In this document: piece after piece, positions 47,040-58,455 of the stretch | Numbering within the stretch: position 1 is the first letter of the stretch | Layout: each line of letters starts with the position of its first letter | Assembly (NCBI RefSeq): GCF_000003815.2 | Contig: NC_049981.1 | Span: 21,472,257-21,536,256, forward strand | Source of the DNA: Branchiostoma floridae | Lineage: Eukaryota > Chordata > Leptocardii > Amphioxiformes > Branchiostomatidae | DNA: 64,000 nt | Direction: 5' to 3' | Notes under the pieces: generated by a model | What the model was told of the DNA's origin: nothing | The model's input: only the letters and a program-made list of their open reading frames with translations | Database searches by the model: none | Position numbers and translations under genes: made by a program

Positions 47040-47700
47040 CGTTATCATACGGAGGCCATAGTTCATCAGATGATGCCTTTCAAATATAGCACGCTGGTGT
47101 GGTTTTACGTTACAGTCTCTAGGCCCGAATTCGGTTGTGCGGCCATTTTAGCAGGAAAATTTACTGGCAGCATAAACTTAAGTAAGTAGTTAGATTTACC
47201 CTAACCGGACGGTTATACGTGACGTTAGAATGCGAGTTTGAGATTGATTGTCTGTTCGCACACAGAGAAATTAAAACACTGTACGTGTACTGACGCAACG
47301 TTGTATCTATGCTAGAAAGAAACAGATACATCCACATTGTCCTTACCAACAAGAGACTCGGTAGACCAACACGAGAGACTGACAAACAACAGGAAGTTGT
47401 TCGTCTCCTTCACCTGTTGGCTTTGTTTACACTTCCGCCGTGGGAGGGGGTGGCGCTGTAATTTTCTCAAATAAGGCCGTACAAGTAACCTAATCTTGTC
47501 AGAGCTTAGACGATCGCTTTACCAGGTGAGAGAGCATTGTTTCACCCAGTGCCAACCTAAAGACAATCTCTGTAAGAGTCATTTTCGTGAAGGGACGAGG
47601 TATAGCCAAGTACAGGTTGGCACAATACGGACGCACCTGCGTTTAGGTCGTCAAGGATGGCTTGCCATGGACAATGGATAGAAGGCTATACGTGGTGAAA
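47040..47700. promoter_or_regulatory. Conserved upstream block of gene C
   Basis: Matches DNA upstream of B (41330-41960), D (54620-55040) and E (57770-58170). Shared order: cggtagacc, gaagttcttcg, ccgtgggagggggtgg, caaagcttaga, gtgccaacctaaag, gtacaggttggcacaata, ccatggacaatggatagaag. The inverted pair gtgccaacct / aggttggcac and the ACAATGG core (a Sox-type site) are kept. A regulatory role is inference; simple co-duplication is the alternative. Confidence 0.45.
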
Positions 47701-48139
47701 AAGCGCCCCATGCATTTTTGTAAAGTATTGCATGCTTTCCAGCAACAACGACAGCAAAATTAAATTAGAAATAGTCTGTTTAATACAAAGAAAACATTTC
47801 ATATTGCAATAATCCTTTATAAAACTTGCTTATTTTCATTATGGCATTAAGGCAGCTGGTGTGTTACGAATGGCGGTTATACCGGCTATAGAAATACAGA
47901 TTTAAGATCTGTTTCAGATTCCCGCTCACTTACACACAACGGGTAAGCCACATCATACAATCACGTTCACCTGGGTAGTTTCCAAGGGGTCCCGATTGTA
48001 TTGCATATTGCATATTGTTCAGTTACCATGCAGTGGTAGCCTTTGTAATACAATAGCCTTCGACTAGCTGCGTAGCCCTGGTTGTACGTTCGTATACAGC
48101 CTAACATAATCAAACATGACATAACATACCATTACATAT

Positions 48140-48545
48140 AGGGGTGGGTACCGGTACAGAAAATGCAGGTCCAGGTCCGGTTCAGGTCCAGAGGATCAGG
48201 TCCAGGTCCGGACCTGAACCTGGACCTGATTCAGTATAGAAAGGATGTGAATCCATTTCGCAACAAAGAAGTATGTTTTGTGGAGTATTTGACTCCCACT
48301 GGCATTCTAAAATCCTGCGAGATTAACTGCCTCTGTACGATTGACTGTAAAACTTTGTAGAAATGACTGTAAGTTCTACTCTGCTTCGCTCTTGTTATTT
48401 TCTTCCACCGGTAAGCCCCAAAACATGTGAATTCCTGATCATGTAATCTGTTTATTTTCTAATAGGTCCAACATCCGGTTCACCTAATTTTTCCAGGTCC
48501 GGTTTTTCCGGACCGGTCCAATAAGAAAAAGTGTGGCAATTAAAA
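48140..48545. mobile_element. TIR element X family copy
   Basis: Starts taggggtgggtaccggtaca followed by aggtccaggtccgg repeats in both orientations, which recur beside genes D and E (52430-52500, 56570-56600). The far end reads ttccggaccggtccaataag. No ORF. Confidence 0.55.
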
Positions 48546-48829
48546 TTATTGCCATGGCGACGGTTTTATTGTTTATAAATATTAAGGATTGTTGTTATCA
48601 ATGGGTTTTAATAGTCGTATTCCATTCGCCTGGCGATTAATGTTTAGAGAGGATTGCTGTCAAAAGGGGTTCTCTTGTGAGTGAAGGGTGAACTAATAAT
48701 GTGAATGCTTCTCATCAATTTTACAAATCAGACCTTCATTTACATAAATCATATCATCAGTTGATCATCTTCTCTAGCTAAATAACAATAGGCTAGAAAT
48801 ATCAAAGTCTTAGCAAAGAAAGCTATTGT

Positions 48830-49640
48830 AGTATTTTCTAATAATTTATGTAAATGAGACCCTAATTTACTTGATGTATGTCTAATAACGTTCAAATATC
48901 GTATTTGCCAAATGTTGCAAGAATGAAATTATCATCATCAACCACTTTGATATTATAACAATTTCTCAATGATTATGCAAATTAGATAACAATTTGTATC
49001 ATTTTATGTCTATCTATATTTCTCTATTTTTAAATTGCATATGCTATATGTTTGACTGAGTGTCCTATTACGCGGCTATGAATTGATAACTGATGTAGAG
49101 TCATACGCGCACTTACGCCTCTAGATACGGCCGTTTTTCATGGTCCGGATGCGGCGCACCACTTAGAGCAAGTCACACATGTTGAACTAGAGTTCCACGA
49201 CCCCATACCTTCGTCATTAATTATGAAAATAAGGCTCTCATTTGCATAAATTATATAACTTGATCATCTCCTTCACCAAACAGACGTGCGCAATATATGT
49301 TAAGAAAGGAGGATTTTGTCGCTTTTTCTGATAATTTATGCAAATAAGGACCTCATTTGCATAATCAATATTCAACGATGTTCACCTGTACATAACTTCC
49401 AAATGCTACAAGTATGAAATTCCCGCCATTTACCACAATGACATGAAAGCATTTTCTCATTAATTATGCAAATTAGGTCTTTATTTTGCACAATATATAT
49501 CTATCAATATTCTCTTTTTAAGTTACAAAGGTCACATGTTGCAATGGTCCTATAATTGAACTGAGCATGTTTAGACGATTTTCCAATCAATTATGCAAAT
49601 TAGCTTCCAATCTGCATAATTGATATAGAATTATATGAAG
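48830..49640. repeat. Degenerate tandem array with ATGCAAAT cores
   Basis: About six diverged units of roughly 120-190 bp, each with a taatttatgcaaat(t/a)ag block followed about 12 bases later by catttgcataa. Clear cores lie near 48840, 48970, 49210, 49335, 49460 and 49590. AT-rich, no ORF. ATGCAAAT is also the octamer bound by POU factors, but repeat structure alone explains the conservation. Confidence 0.65.
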
Positions 49641-50968
49641 CATCACGTAACCTATCCACATACTAAAAATCATAACAATCCGTCAACCCCTTCTTGAGTT
49701 ATTCCCTTTCAAAGTCTGACACTACACCTGTCCTGCAGTTCCAAAACAAGCCGCTAGGGGGCCCAAACCTATACCACTTACTCACGGCATCAAAAGCTGT
49801 CTACAACTTAAAATTCATAGCCGCGACATGTCCAGAACTCGAGATATCAAACCAGGAAGTTCCGCTGCAGTACCGTAACAGGCCGCTAGGAGACCCAAAA
49901 TCTAATCGTTTCCAGGTCTCAACAAGACCTACCCACATACCGAATATCAATACAATCCATCCAGGCGTTCTAGAGTTATGGTGGTCTTCTACAAACAGAC
50001 ACACATACAAACGCTACCCAAAATATAACGTTCTTTAATGGCGATGTTAACTATCACATCGCTATCTCACAACCCCACATGTTATACATCATTTAAGCTC
50101 AAACAATGCTTGTTTCACACATTAGTTTGCATTTTTGAAACAAAGATATCAAAGGTGAAGAAGGCCGCACCAAACTTTCCAAACTCCAAACGAACGAACC
50201 CGGAAGTGATTTCCACGACTCACGGGTCATTTTCCGAGGAACATATTTCAACCATCCTTTATCCCCTGTTTCAAATGTTTACATTTCCATGACCACCATA
50301 CTACATACTACAATTCTGGTACGTCTGAAGTACTAGGCTTTTCTCAATTTTGCACGGCGATCAATCGAAAATCGCCTCGCGAGAATACACTGCTGTGCAC
50401 ACGTCTGGAAAGCATACCCGTGAAGGTAATGGTTCAGTCCGGCATGATGCGCGGCATGATGCGCGGAAAAAAAATTCCTGAGATGCCTGTACAGTTTTTA
50501 GAATTCTTTGCAAATGGTCGCTCACTATACTATTAGGCTCGCCAATCAGGCGTCGCCAAAAACTGGTTTTGTACCAGTACACCGTACCGGTACCCAGCCC
50601 ATATGATATACCGTTTAAGGTATGATGTTTGGGTTTTGACTAAAAGTCTTCCACATAAGCCAGAAATTTCCATGTAAATATTGATGGCAGAAACGAACCT
50701 TTACCCGTTTAATATATATCGAATTTGAATACATAAAGACATGGTTACATTCCCTGCATAGCAGATATAGGAAAATAAATTTACATTTCCGGTCATATAT
50801 GTGCAGACAAAATTTACGTCTTACATTAATCCATGCACCTGGTATATTGTATTTGTCTTTTTGTTACCTTGCGCCCTCCCGGTGAAGTGTCAAGAGACAA
50901 AGGAGTGACCTAGGATTTTAACACAGAAAGTATAATATTCGTCTAGGGATGGGCACCGGTACAGCGTG

Positions 50969-52131
50969 CCGGTGTGACAGCGATCTCGCCCCCCCGGCGA
51001 TCTCGCCCCCCCGGGGGGCGAGATCACTAGCGTTTTCGCCCCCCTTTAGCGTTTTCGCCCCCCCCCCCCCAAGAGCAGCTGGTTACTACATATTACAGGT
51101 GCGCTACCTGGTACTATACTGCACCTGGGGAGTAACGTGTATGGTGTGTTACCTGGTACCTTATGGCACCTTATTACCGTACCGTAAGATGCCTGTCATA
51201 CCTCGAAAGTCGATACTATATTGTTCGGTGCAAACATGACATTGAAATGAAAAAGACAATTTTTGCAGCTGAGGTGGCATAAAAACAGTACTACTGCGAA
51301 CGTATAAATCAACACCGTCTATGGTACGGAATACGTCAGCTATATGTTTTCAATTTGTCACAGTGTTTTCTTTCTTGTGCTGGAAACATTTCCAAAGCAC
51401 TAACAAAAACACACATGAATAATAGTTTCTCATTATAAACACTATCTACGCGCAAGTTGATATAGCTGTTGCTAAATGCTACACAAACACTGGTAAAGTA
51501 CCAGTCTTAAGAAACACGGGTAAATGCATCAGTTCCTAAATACTAGAAAAAACAGTCATGTTGGAGGTGAAGATATCCCTTGGCCAGATGCATATACCAA
51601 AATGTGCGTTATTCTAATTAATACCTATTATTTGCATAATTAATAAAGACATCACATAGTTATTTTGTGGTCACTTCATGGTAGAGACTTCATATTGGAG
51701 ATATATAGGTTGTTTGAGGACAGGTGAATACAATGAAATACATCTTATGTCAAGACTCAGGTATATGCAATAATGGGAATACAAGGGACCCAACCCTCCT
51801 TGTCTGAAACAAGTTCAACTATCTTATTACCATGTAATTACGTCAATATTGATACTATGAATGGAGTTATGTATCAAACTCGTGTACTTATATCATTCTG
51901 AAACTGCATTTTGTGATTTATACCAATCAACTTCTAAAATGTCATGTAAACCCGTTTTTTTTTTGGGGGGGGGGGGGNNNNNNNNNNNNNNNNNNNNNNN
52001 NNNNNNNNNNNNNNNNNNNNNNNNNNNNNNNNNNNNNNNNNNNNNNNNNNNNNNNNNNNNNNNNNNNNNNNNNNNNNNNNNNNNNNNNNNNNNNNNNNNN
52101 NNNNNNNNNNNNNNNNNCGCTGTCACACCTG
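50969..52131. mobile_element. 1163-bp TIR transposon, copy 1 (with gap)
   Basis: Ends ccggtgtgacagcgatctcg and cgctgtcacacctg. Subterminal runs of gcgatctcgcccccc and gttttcgcccccc in inverted arrangement. The interior is almost identical to the copy at 60303-61465. No ORF: non-autonomous. It sits inside a copy of element X (cggtacagcgtg left, tacaaaaccagtcc right). Confidence 0.88.
51978..52117. other. Assembly gap (140 N) in the right end of a TIR transposon
   Basis: Replaces the G-rich subterminal region of the element at 50969-52131. The intact second copy (60303-61465) has about 139 bases at this place, so the gap size is right and its content can be predicted from that copy. Confidence 1.
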
Positions 52132-52511
52132 TACAAAACCAGTCCAAATAAACGGACCTGAAAAATCTGTGACCGGATGTTGGACCGAGTAAAAATTGAA
52201 CAGATTATATCGGCAGGCTTCCATATGTTTGGGGCCTATCGATCCAAGAAAATAACAAGACCGAAGTAGAATAGAGTTTTTAAGGTCAAACTTAGCGTTC
52301 TTCACAAGAATATAGAATTTCAAAAGGCCAATGGAAGCTGCGGATACTCCATCAAACAGATTCCTTGCTGGCGAAATGGACAATTGTTGTTAGTACTGTC
52401 CATTTACAAGTTTTCACTGGCAACTAGGTCCAGGTTCAGGTCCGGACCTGGCCCTGATCCTCTGGACTAAAACCGGACCTGGACCTGAATTTCCTGTACA
52501 AGTATCCACCG
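52132..52511. mobile_element. Element X copy abutting gene D
   Basis: Right part of element X (left tip at 50944-50968, split by the 1163-bp transposon). Contains gttggaccgag, attatatcggcaggc, the aggtccgg repeats and ends cctgtacaagtatccaccg next to the stop codon of gene D. The same element abuts pseudogene E at 56250-56628. Confidence 0.65.
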
Positions 52512-54089
52512 CTACTCCAGGAAACAGCACAACACAGACAAACAGTCCCCACAACTCCCGCAATCACAACCCCCGCAGTCACAGCCCCCGCAGTCACAGT
52601 CGCCGCAGTCGCCACAGTCACAGCAGTCACAGTCGCCGCAGTCACAACAGTCACAGTCGGGACATGTACCGCAGTAGCAAAAGCCGCACCACCCGCCTGA
52701 GCCGCCGTGCCTGTGACGCTTCTTCTTGCCGTGCATGTGTGCCGCAGCCACAGCGCCAGGTGCCGCCGCATGTTCCTCCACTAGGACACCTGCAGGTGAA
52801 ATATGAAATCAACTAGAATTGTAACATTTGCAAGCAAATGTATGATGTTCTCCTTCACCGACTACTACGCTGTTTATTCTAGCTTAAATGACATTCATAT
52901 GTTGACCAGCTTTCAGCCTTGTCCTGTATCTAATGTAGCAATTCTGCATAACATAATCACACACCACAGGATACTACTCTAGGGCGCGGTCACATAGGTC
53001 GTGCGATCGTCGTACGATTTTGATGCCATCGGATTTTCAAGCAGACCGTATCACTAACACTAACCAACCACCGACATTCATCCATAATAGCATTCTCTTT
53101 CAAGACAGTTGAACTTCGCAGGAGACGTATATTTTTGTCTTCCGAAATTCCCGAAGTTAGCGATCGTACGGCAATCGCACGACCTATATGTATGTGACCG
53201 CGCCCATACCAGTAACGCGTGAAAGCCGTCTGGTCTAGTTCATTGACGTTATTTGTTTTGGGAAGGTCAGGTAGAAACGGAGCAAAGACAATATGTTTCT
53301 CTTCACACCTGCGAAGGTAAACATGATAAAATGAATAAGTGGAAGGGCTAATAACGTCAGTGTGTGGCATAAGACACATCGAAACAACATGGCAACCGAA
53401 AAATAGATGGTCTAGAAAATAACTGGCAAGAAATGAGGGGCCCTTACCTTGGACATATCAACTACTATTTCGCTGCGCATACGCACTTGGGTCAATGAAC
53501 CTCCTTTTATAGAGTAGAGACTGCAATCTCCAAACAGATCTGTACGGGGCTAACAATATCCAGCCGGCCAAAGAATCTCAGGTCAGCCCCGTGCTGGAGA
53601 TTTTCGTCCAAATGATTATTGGTATAGATCTGCTTGGAGTCTTTTTCTCAAGTTCACTCAGGTGTAAATAAGTACCCTCGGTTAGGACCGTCCCTCCGAT
53701 AACACGTTAAATGGTGGTCCCATGTTTGAAGAGATCCACAACTCGAGCACGTTATGGAACCCGCCACTCTTACAATATATCGGAAATAGTAGGGGTCCTT
53801 CCCGATGTGACTTACAGTGGATCTGGTGTGCGGGTTGACATCATGAAAAGGTGATATCACCACTCACCAGTTATGTCAATCCTTCCACTAATGAGGTAAA
53901 AGTCAATAAATAAAGAGATATTGTACCTTGTGGGGTGACAACCGGCTGGGTGGTAACTGGAGGGGGAACCTGTTGAAAACTGACCCCATCTTGTTGGTAC
54001 GGATAGGCGCCGTTTTGTAGAGGGGGTCCCGTCGGTTGTTCTCCGGCGTACACAGCTTGAGGGTACGGCGGAGGCGGTCCGGTATCCAT
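52512..54089 (-). CDS. Gene D: PPxY and Cys-rich-tail protein
   Basis: Exon 1 53927-54089 (MDTGPPPPYPQAV, PTGPPLQNGAYPYQQ, PVVTPQ), exon 2 52512-52789 (GVLVEEHAAAP, GKKKRHRHGG, GWCGFCYCGTCPDCDC, about 23 Cys, ends CLSVLCCFLE), phase-1 intron of 1137 bases; 146 residues. Exon 1 and the intron match gene A. The stop TAG at 52512-52514 falls on the border of a TIR element. The intron holds a MITE (52982-53216) that pseudogene E lacks, and a TIR-type repeat (53528-53640) shared with A. Confidence 0.7.
52982..53216. mobile_element. 235-bp MITE in the intron of gene D
   Basis: TIRs gggcgcggtcacataggtcg ... / ... gtgaccgcgccc, TA on both sides (52980-52981, 53217-53218). Pseudogene E has the empty site actctaccagtaac at 57379-57392. 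A diverged relative lies at 26411-26556. Confidence 0.85.
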
Positions 54090-55793
54090 GCTGCTTGGTA
54101 CAGATTACTGGTCATAAGAAAGAATAAGTCGTTATGTCTGCGGTCGTACCACAGCACAAGTCATATTTTTTCTTCACCTAAATCGGATCTAAAATTAGTC
54201 TAAAACTCCATGGTTGTGCGTATCAACTTTGAACTGATCATGCGTGCTAATTATCTGATCTTTTCATGACCTCAATGAAAAGCTGCCAGCAGGCCGATTT
54301 GAGCTGAATAAAGGTTCAAACAAATTACTCAAATCCGGCTAAACAAGTTTACATAGTAATTATTCTCCAAGCAGAGGTTGGAGGGGAGATTATGACCATT
54401 TATGATATGCCTCGCTGGTGAGGCCGGCGGAAAGAAAATGGGGCATACGATAAAACGACTTGGGGAGTAATCATTATTCAGGTACCCATTTCTACACTTG
54501 GATAGAGTGAGGAAAGAGATGTGTACAGTTTAGTGCCTTTCCCAAAGGCACAAGATCGCTAGCGTGACAGGATTTTTTAAAACCCAGGACCCGTGACTGG
54601 CCTCTGGACAAAACACCCTGTAGATACGCCACACAAAAACAAACCGACAAAAACTCATTGTCCCTACCAACAAGACGGGTAGTCCGAGACAGATACTACC
54701 AGGTAGAAGGACGTCCTTCTTCTTTTAAGCTGTTGATTTTGTTGTAATGTTTCCGCCGTGGGAGGGGGTGACGTTGGCAGTTTCCTCAACAAAGACTTGC
54801 TTAGAAGCTTAGAAGACTATATTACCACGTTTCCAGCGGATAAAGCATTGTTTCATTGAGTGCCAACCTTAAGAAAATTTCAATAAACTCGACAGAGGAT
54901 CTGTAAGAGAGTAGGAGGCATTTTCGTGAACAGATAAACGTGTAGCCCGTACAGGTTTGCACAATAATGACTCAGTCCCTGTGTTATGACGTACTTTAGG
55001 TCGTTTAATACGCATGGCCAGCCATGGACAATGGATTGAAGGCCACGCATGGTCTAAGCGACCCCTGCAGCTTTTCAAAAGTATTGCATTCCATTTCGAA
55101 ACTTGAAAACGTTTGGTTTTATTCAAATATTCAAACTTTAGATCTTTACAATCTTGCGGTCAACTCGATATGCATAGTTGGCCGAATTACAATGCATATA
55201 CAATGGACTTTCGGTCGATACGAATAGCTAACAAGTAACCAACATTCTGGATAAAGTTGAACTGTGATTTCATTTTTCAACACAAAAAATTTGACCCACC
55301 AAAGTTCATTAGTGTTGGTAATAAAAGTCATTCTGAATGGAGTTTAACTGTATTTTGAAAAGAGATTGGACTTACCCAAATTTTCGACTTTATCTAGAAT
55401 TACTTCTACCAACACAACTGATCTTTTAAGTTAAGAATAGTCAGGATATTTGTTGTAAAATCATCTACTATACCTAACAGTTCGTTAAAATCTATTGAAA
55501 TTATAAAATCGTGAAACTTATTGCATAGGCTGTACTTACTGATCTTGTCTAATGTTGGTAATAACTTAAAATGCATTATTACTTTAAATCTATCTACGCA
55601 TTATTTCTGTTTAATTATCACTTAAGGTTACAACAAGTAGTAATTAAAATCTCCGTGTTGTTACAGTAATGTAGTGCATGCACAATGTTCCATGTGATGA
55701 TAGAAGCTGCATATCAGTAAGTTTGTTGAAAATACATCATCAGCATGTTGTTGATACTGGATTCCTCCTAAATCCTCCTACATATGCAAATTC

Positions 55794-55966
55794 TAATCTC
55801 CAAGCAAATCCTACGGTAGCATAAGATAGTATCAAAAGCTGTCAGAGGAGTGACGCCGGCTTAGGAGTGTGTTTTGCTACATGACAAATGGACACCTCTT
55901 GGCTGACTACTCTCCTTGGCCAGTTTGGTACTATCTTATGCCATTGTAGGATCTGCTTGGAGATTA
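55794..55966. mobile_element. MITE with taatctccaagca TIRs
   Basis: 173-bp element with arms of about 38 bases (taatctccaagcaaatccta, cataagatagta / tactatcttatg, aggatctgcttggagatta). The tip atctgcttggagatt recurs at 6-20, 15755, 53629 and 57630, so this is a common family in the region. Confidence 0.75.
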
Positions 55967-56622
55967 CACAGATTCTACTGTGCCAGAAACACGTCGATAT
56001 TGTTTGATGTGGAATTAGTCTTTATATATTATATATAAGGAGGCACGAGGTCAACATCCAAAAAAAGTCAACTGAGTAAATTAGAAGTAGATGCTCGCAT
56101 ACGTAATTTAGGCCTTACATTGCCCGATGAACCTGATATATTACATTTGTCTTTTTCTTGCTTTGCGCCCTCCAAATGAAGTGGGCTGACCTAGGTTTTA
56201 GAACTGAAGTTATTCTATTAATCTTGTACGAAATAAAGATGAACTTAACTAACCAGACAAGGGGCCGGGTTTCCATTCAAAACTGATTTTTCTTGTTTGA
56301 CCGATCCCCTCAAAACGGACCTGAAAATTGTCAGTGACCGAATCTTGGACAGAGAAGAAAATTAACAAGCATCCACACGTTTGGGGCTTACTGGTCCACA
56401 GAAAATAACAACAGCGAAGTAGAGTTTCTACAGTGAAACTTAACGTTGTTTACATGACTATAGGATTTCAAAACGCCAGTGGGAGTCGGATACAGATTCC
56501 TTTGTGGCGAAATGGATCATTGTGTCGAGTACTGTCCATTTACAAGTTTTCACTGGCAATTAGAATTAGGTCCAGGCTCAAATCCGGACCTAGACCTGAA
56601 TTCCCTGTACCAGTATCCACCC

Positions 56623-56876
56623 CTACTCTAGGCAACAGCACAACACAGACAAACAGTCCCCGCAGTCACAATCCCCGCAGTCACAGTCACCACAGTCGCC
56701 ACAATCACCAGAGTCAACAGAGTCAAAGTCACAGCAAAATCCACAGTCACATCCGGGACCGCAGTAGCAGAAGCCACACCACCCGCCCGAACCGCCGTGC
56801 CTGTGACGTCTCTTCTTGCCGGGTGTCGCCGCGACTGCATGTGGTGGTGCGGCCGCATGTTCCTCCACTAGGACAC
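56623..56876 (-). pseudogene. Pseudogene E: exon 2 only of the PPxY/Cys family
   Basis: Open exon-2 copy (GVLVEEHAAAPPHA, GKKRRHRHGG, GWCGFCYCG, then CDCGFCCDFDSVDSGDCG ... CLSVLCCCLE) closest to gene D. The acceptor is broken: D reads cacctgcag before the exon, E reads cacctgctg. Exon 1 is missing: intron homology to D runs to about 57658 (ggccaaagaatc) and then jumps to the upstream block (aacatgaatgctact). Several Cys positions of the tail are replaced by Phe, Asp or Ser, as expected after loss of constraint. Confidence 0.7.
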
Positions 56877-57109
56877 CAGCAGGTGAATTATGAAATTAAC
56901 TAAAAATGTATCATTTGCAAGCAAATACGTAATGTCCATCTTCACATGGTCTAGTCCAACAGACTACTACTCTGTTCATTCTTACTGGAATAAAATTCGT
57001 ATGGTGACCAGCTCCTCAGCTCTGTCCTGCACGCAACCAACCTCCTTGCTGCAACTAAGTGATACTAGTAATTAGAAGAGATTACCTTAGTCAGTCTCTG
57101 TTAGTCAAT

Positions 57110-58455
57110 GGACCTGTTCATGTCTCTGCCATAGGCCACATCCTGTCTAACCCCTGGTCAATTAGCTTGCACAGTGTGTCTGTGAGCTGACCAGTGGTGC
57201 AGAAAAAGTATAGTACTATGAAAATGTGTGGTTCTATTTCATGCAAATGAGTTCATACATGTAGTACCACACATTTTTCATAGTAACATACTTTTCTGCA
57301 CTAGGGGGATAGTAGCCCTCGTGACAATTTTTTACTATCAATTACAACTAATGAAATCACACACCACTGCAGACTGCTACTCTACCAGTAACCATGGTGA
57401 CAGCCGTCTGGTCTAATTATTTGTAGAAACGGAGTAAAGACAATATGTTTCCCTTCTGCGAACGTTAACATAACAAAATGGCTGACGTCAGTGTGCGACA
57501 TAAGACACATTGAATCAACATGACAACTGAAAGATAGATGGTCTAGGAAATAACTGGCTAGAAATTAGGGGGCCCCTACCTTTGACATATCAACAACTAT
57601 ACATTTCGCTGCGAGAATGTGATCTCCAAGCAGATCTCTACGGGGCTAGCCGGCCAAAGAATCAACATGAATGCTACTCGATAGGAAGCAACGCAAGGGG
57701 GCTGTAACAAGTCAAGTAGAGATTGGGAAAGACCCAATTGTACATGTTCGTACAAGAGGAAATGTAGACACGTGACAGAAACAAACAGACAGAAAAACAA
57801 CTCCATGACAGAAAAGAAACTCAAATTGTCGTGACCATCAAAACAGGTAGTCCAAGACAGAGCGAGATTCTGCCCGACCGGAGGAAGTTCTTCGTCTTTT
57901 CTTATGTTTCCGTCGTGGGAAGGGGGTGGGGGGTGTTTTGATGCTGGCAGTTTCCTCAAAAAGACTTGTCAAAGCTTAGAAGACTATATTACCACGTTTC
58001 CAGCTGATAAAGCTTTGTTTAGCTAAGTGTCAACCTAAAGACAATCTCAGTTAAGTCGACAGAGGATCTGTAAGAGAGAAGGAGGCATTTTCGTGAACAG
58101 AAAACGTGTAGCCACGTACAGGTTGGCACTATATGTTTAGAAATAGGTCGTTACAGATGGGTAGCCATAAACAATGGATAGAACATGGCCATTTCCCCTC
58201 AGCCAATCAGAGCCCTTCAATTACTGTGTTTATATCCCCATGCAGAAAAGTATGGTACTATGAAAAAATGTGTGGTACTATGAAAAATGTGTGGTACTAT
58301 GAACTCATTTGCATGAAATACAACCACACATTTTTCATAGTTCCATACTTTTTCTGCCCCACTGGTCAGCTCACAGACACACTGTGCAAGCTAATTGCCC
58401 AGGGGTTAGACAGGTTGTGGCATGTGGTAGAGACACGAACAGGTCCATTGATCAA
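57110..58455. repeat. Large inverted repeat with about 200-bp arms
   Basis: 57110-57305 (tggacctgttcatgtctctg ... tgtctgtgagctgaccagtg ... ttttctgcac) is repeated inverted at 58242-58455. Each arm also contains its own foldback (actatgaaaaatgtgtggta / taccacacatttttcatagt). The loop of about 930 bp contains the exon 1 deletion junction of pseudogene E. Confidence 0.8.

Noticed and set aside
49694-50292. 114- and 84-codon ORFs
   Set aside because: No recognisable domain, no splice partners, surrounded by degenerate repeats.
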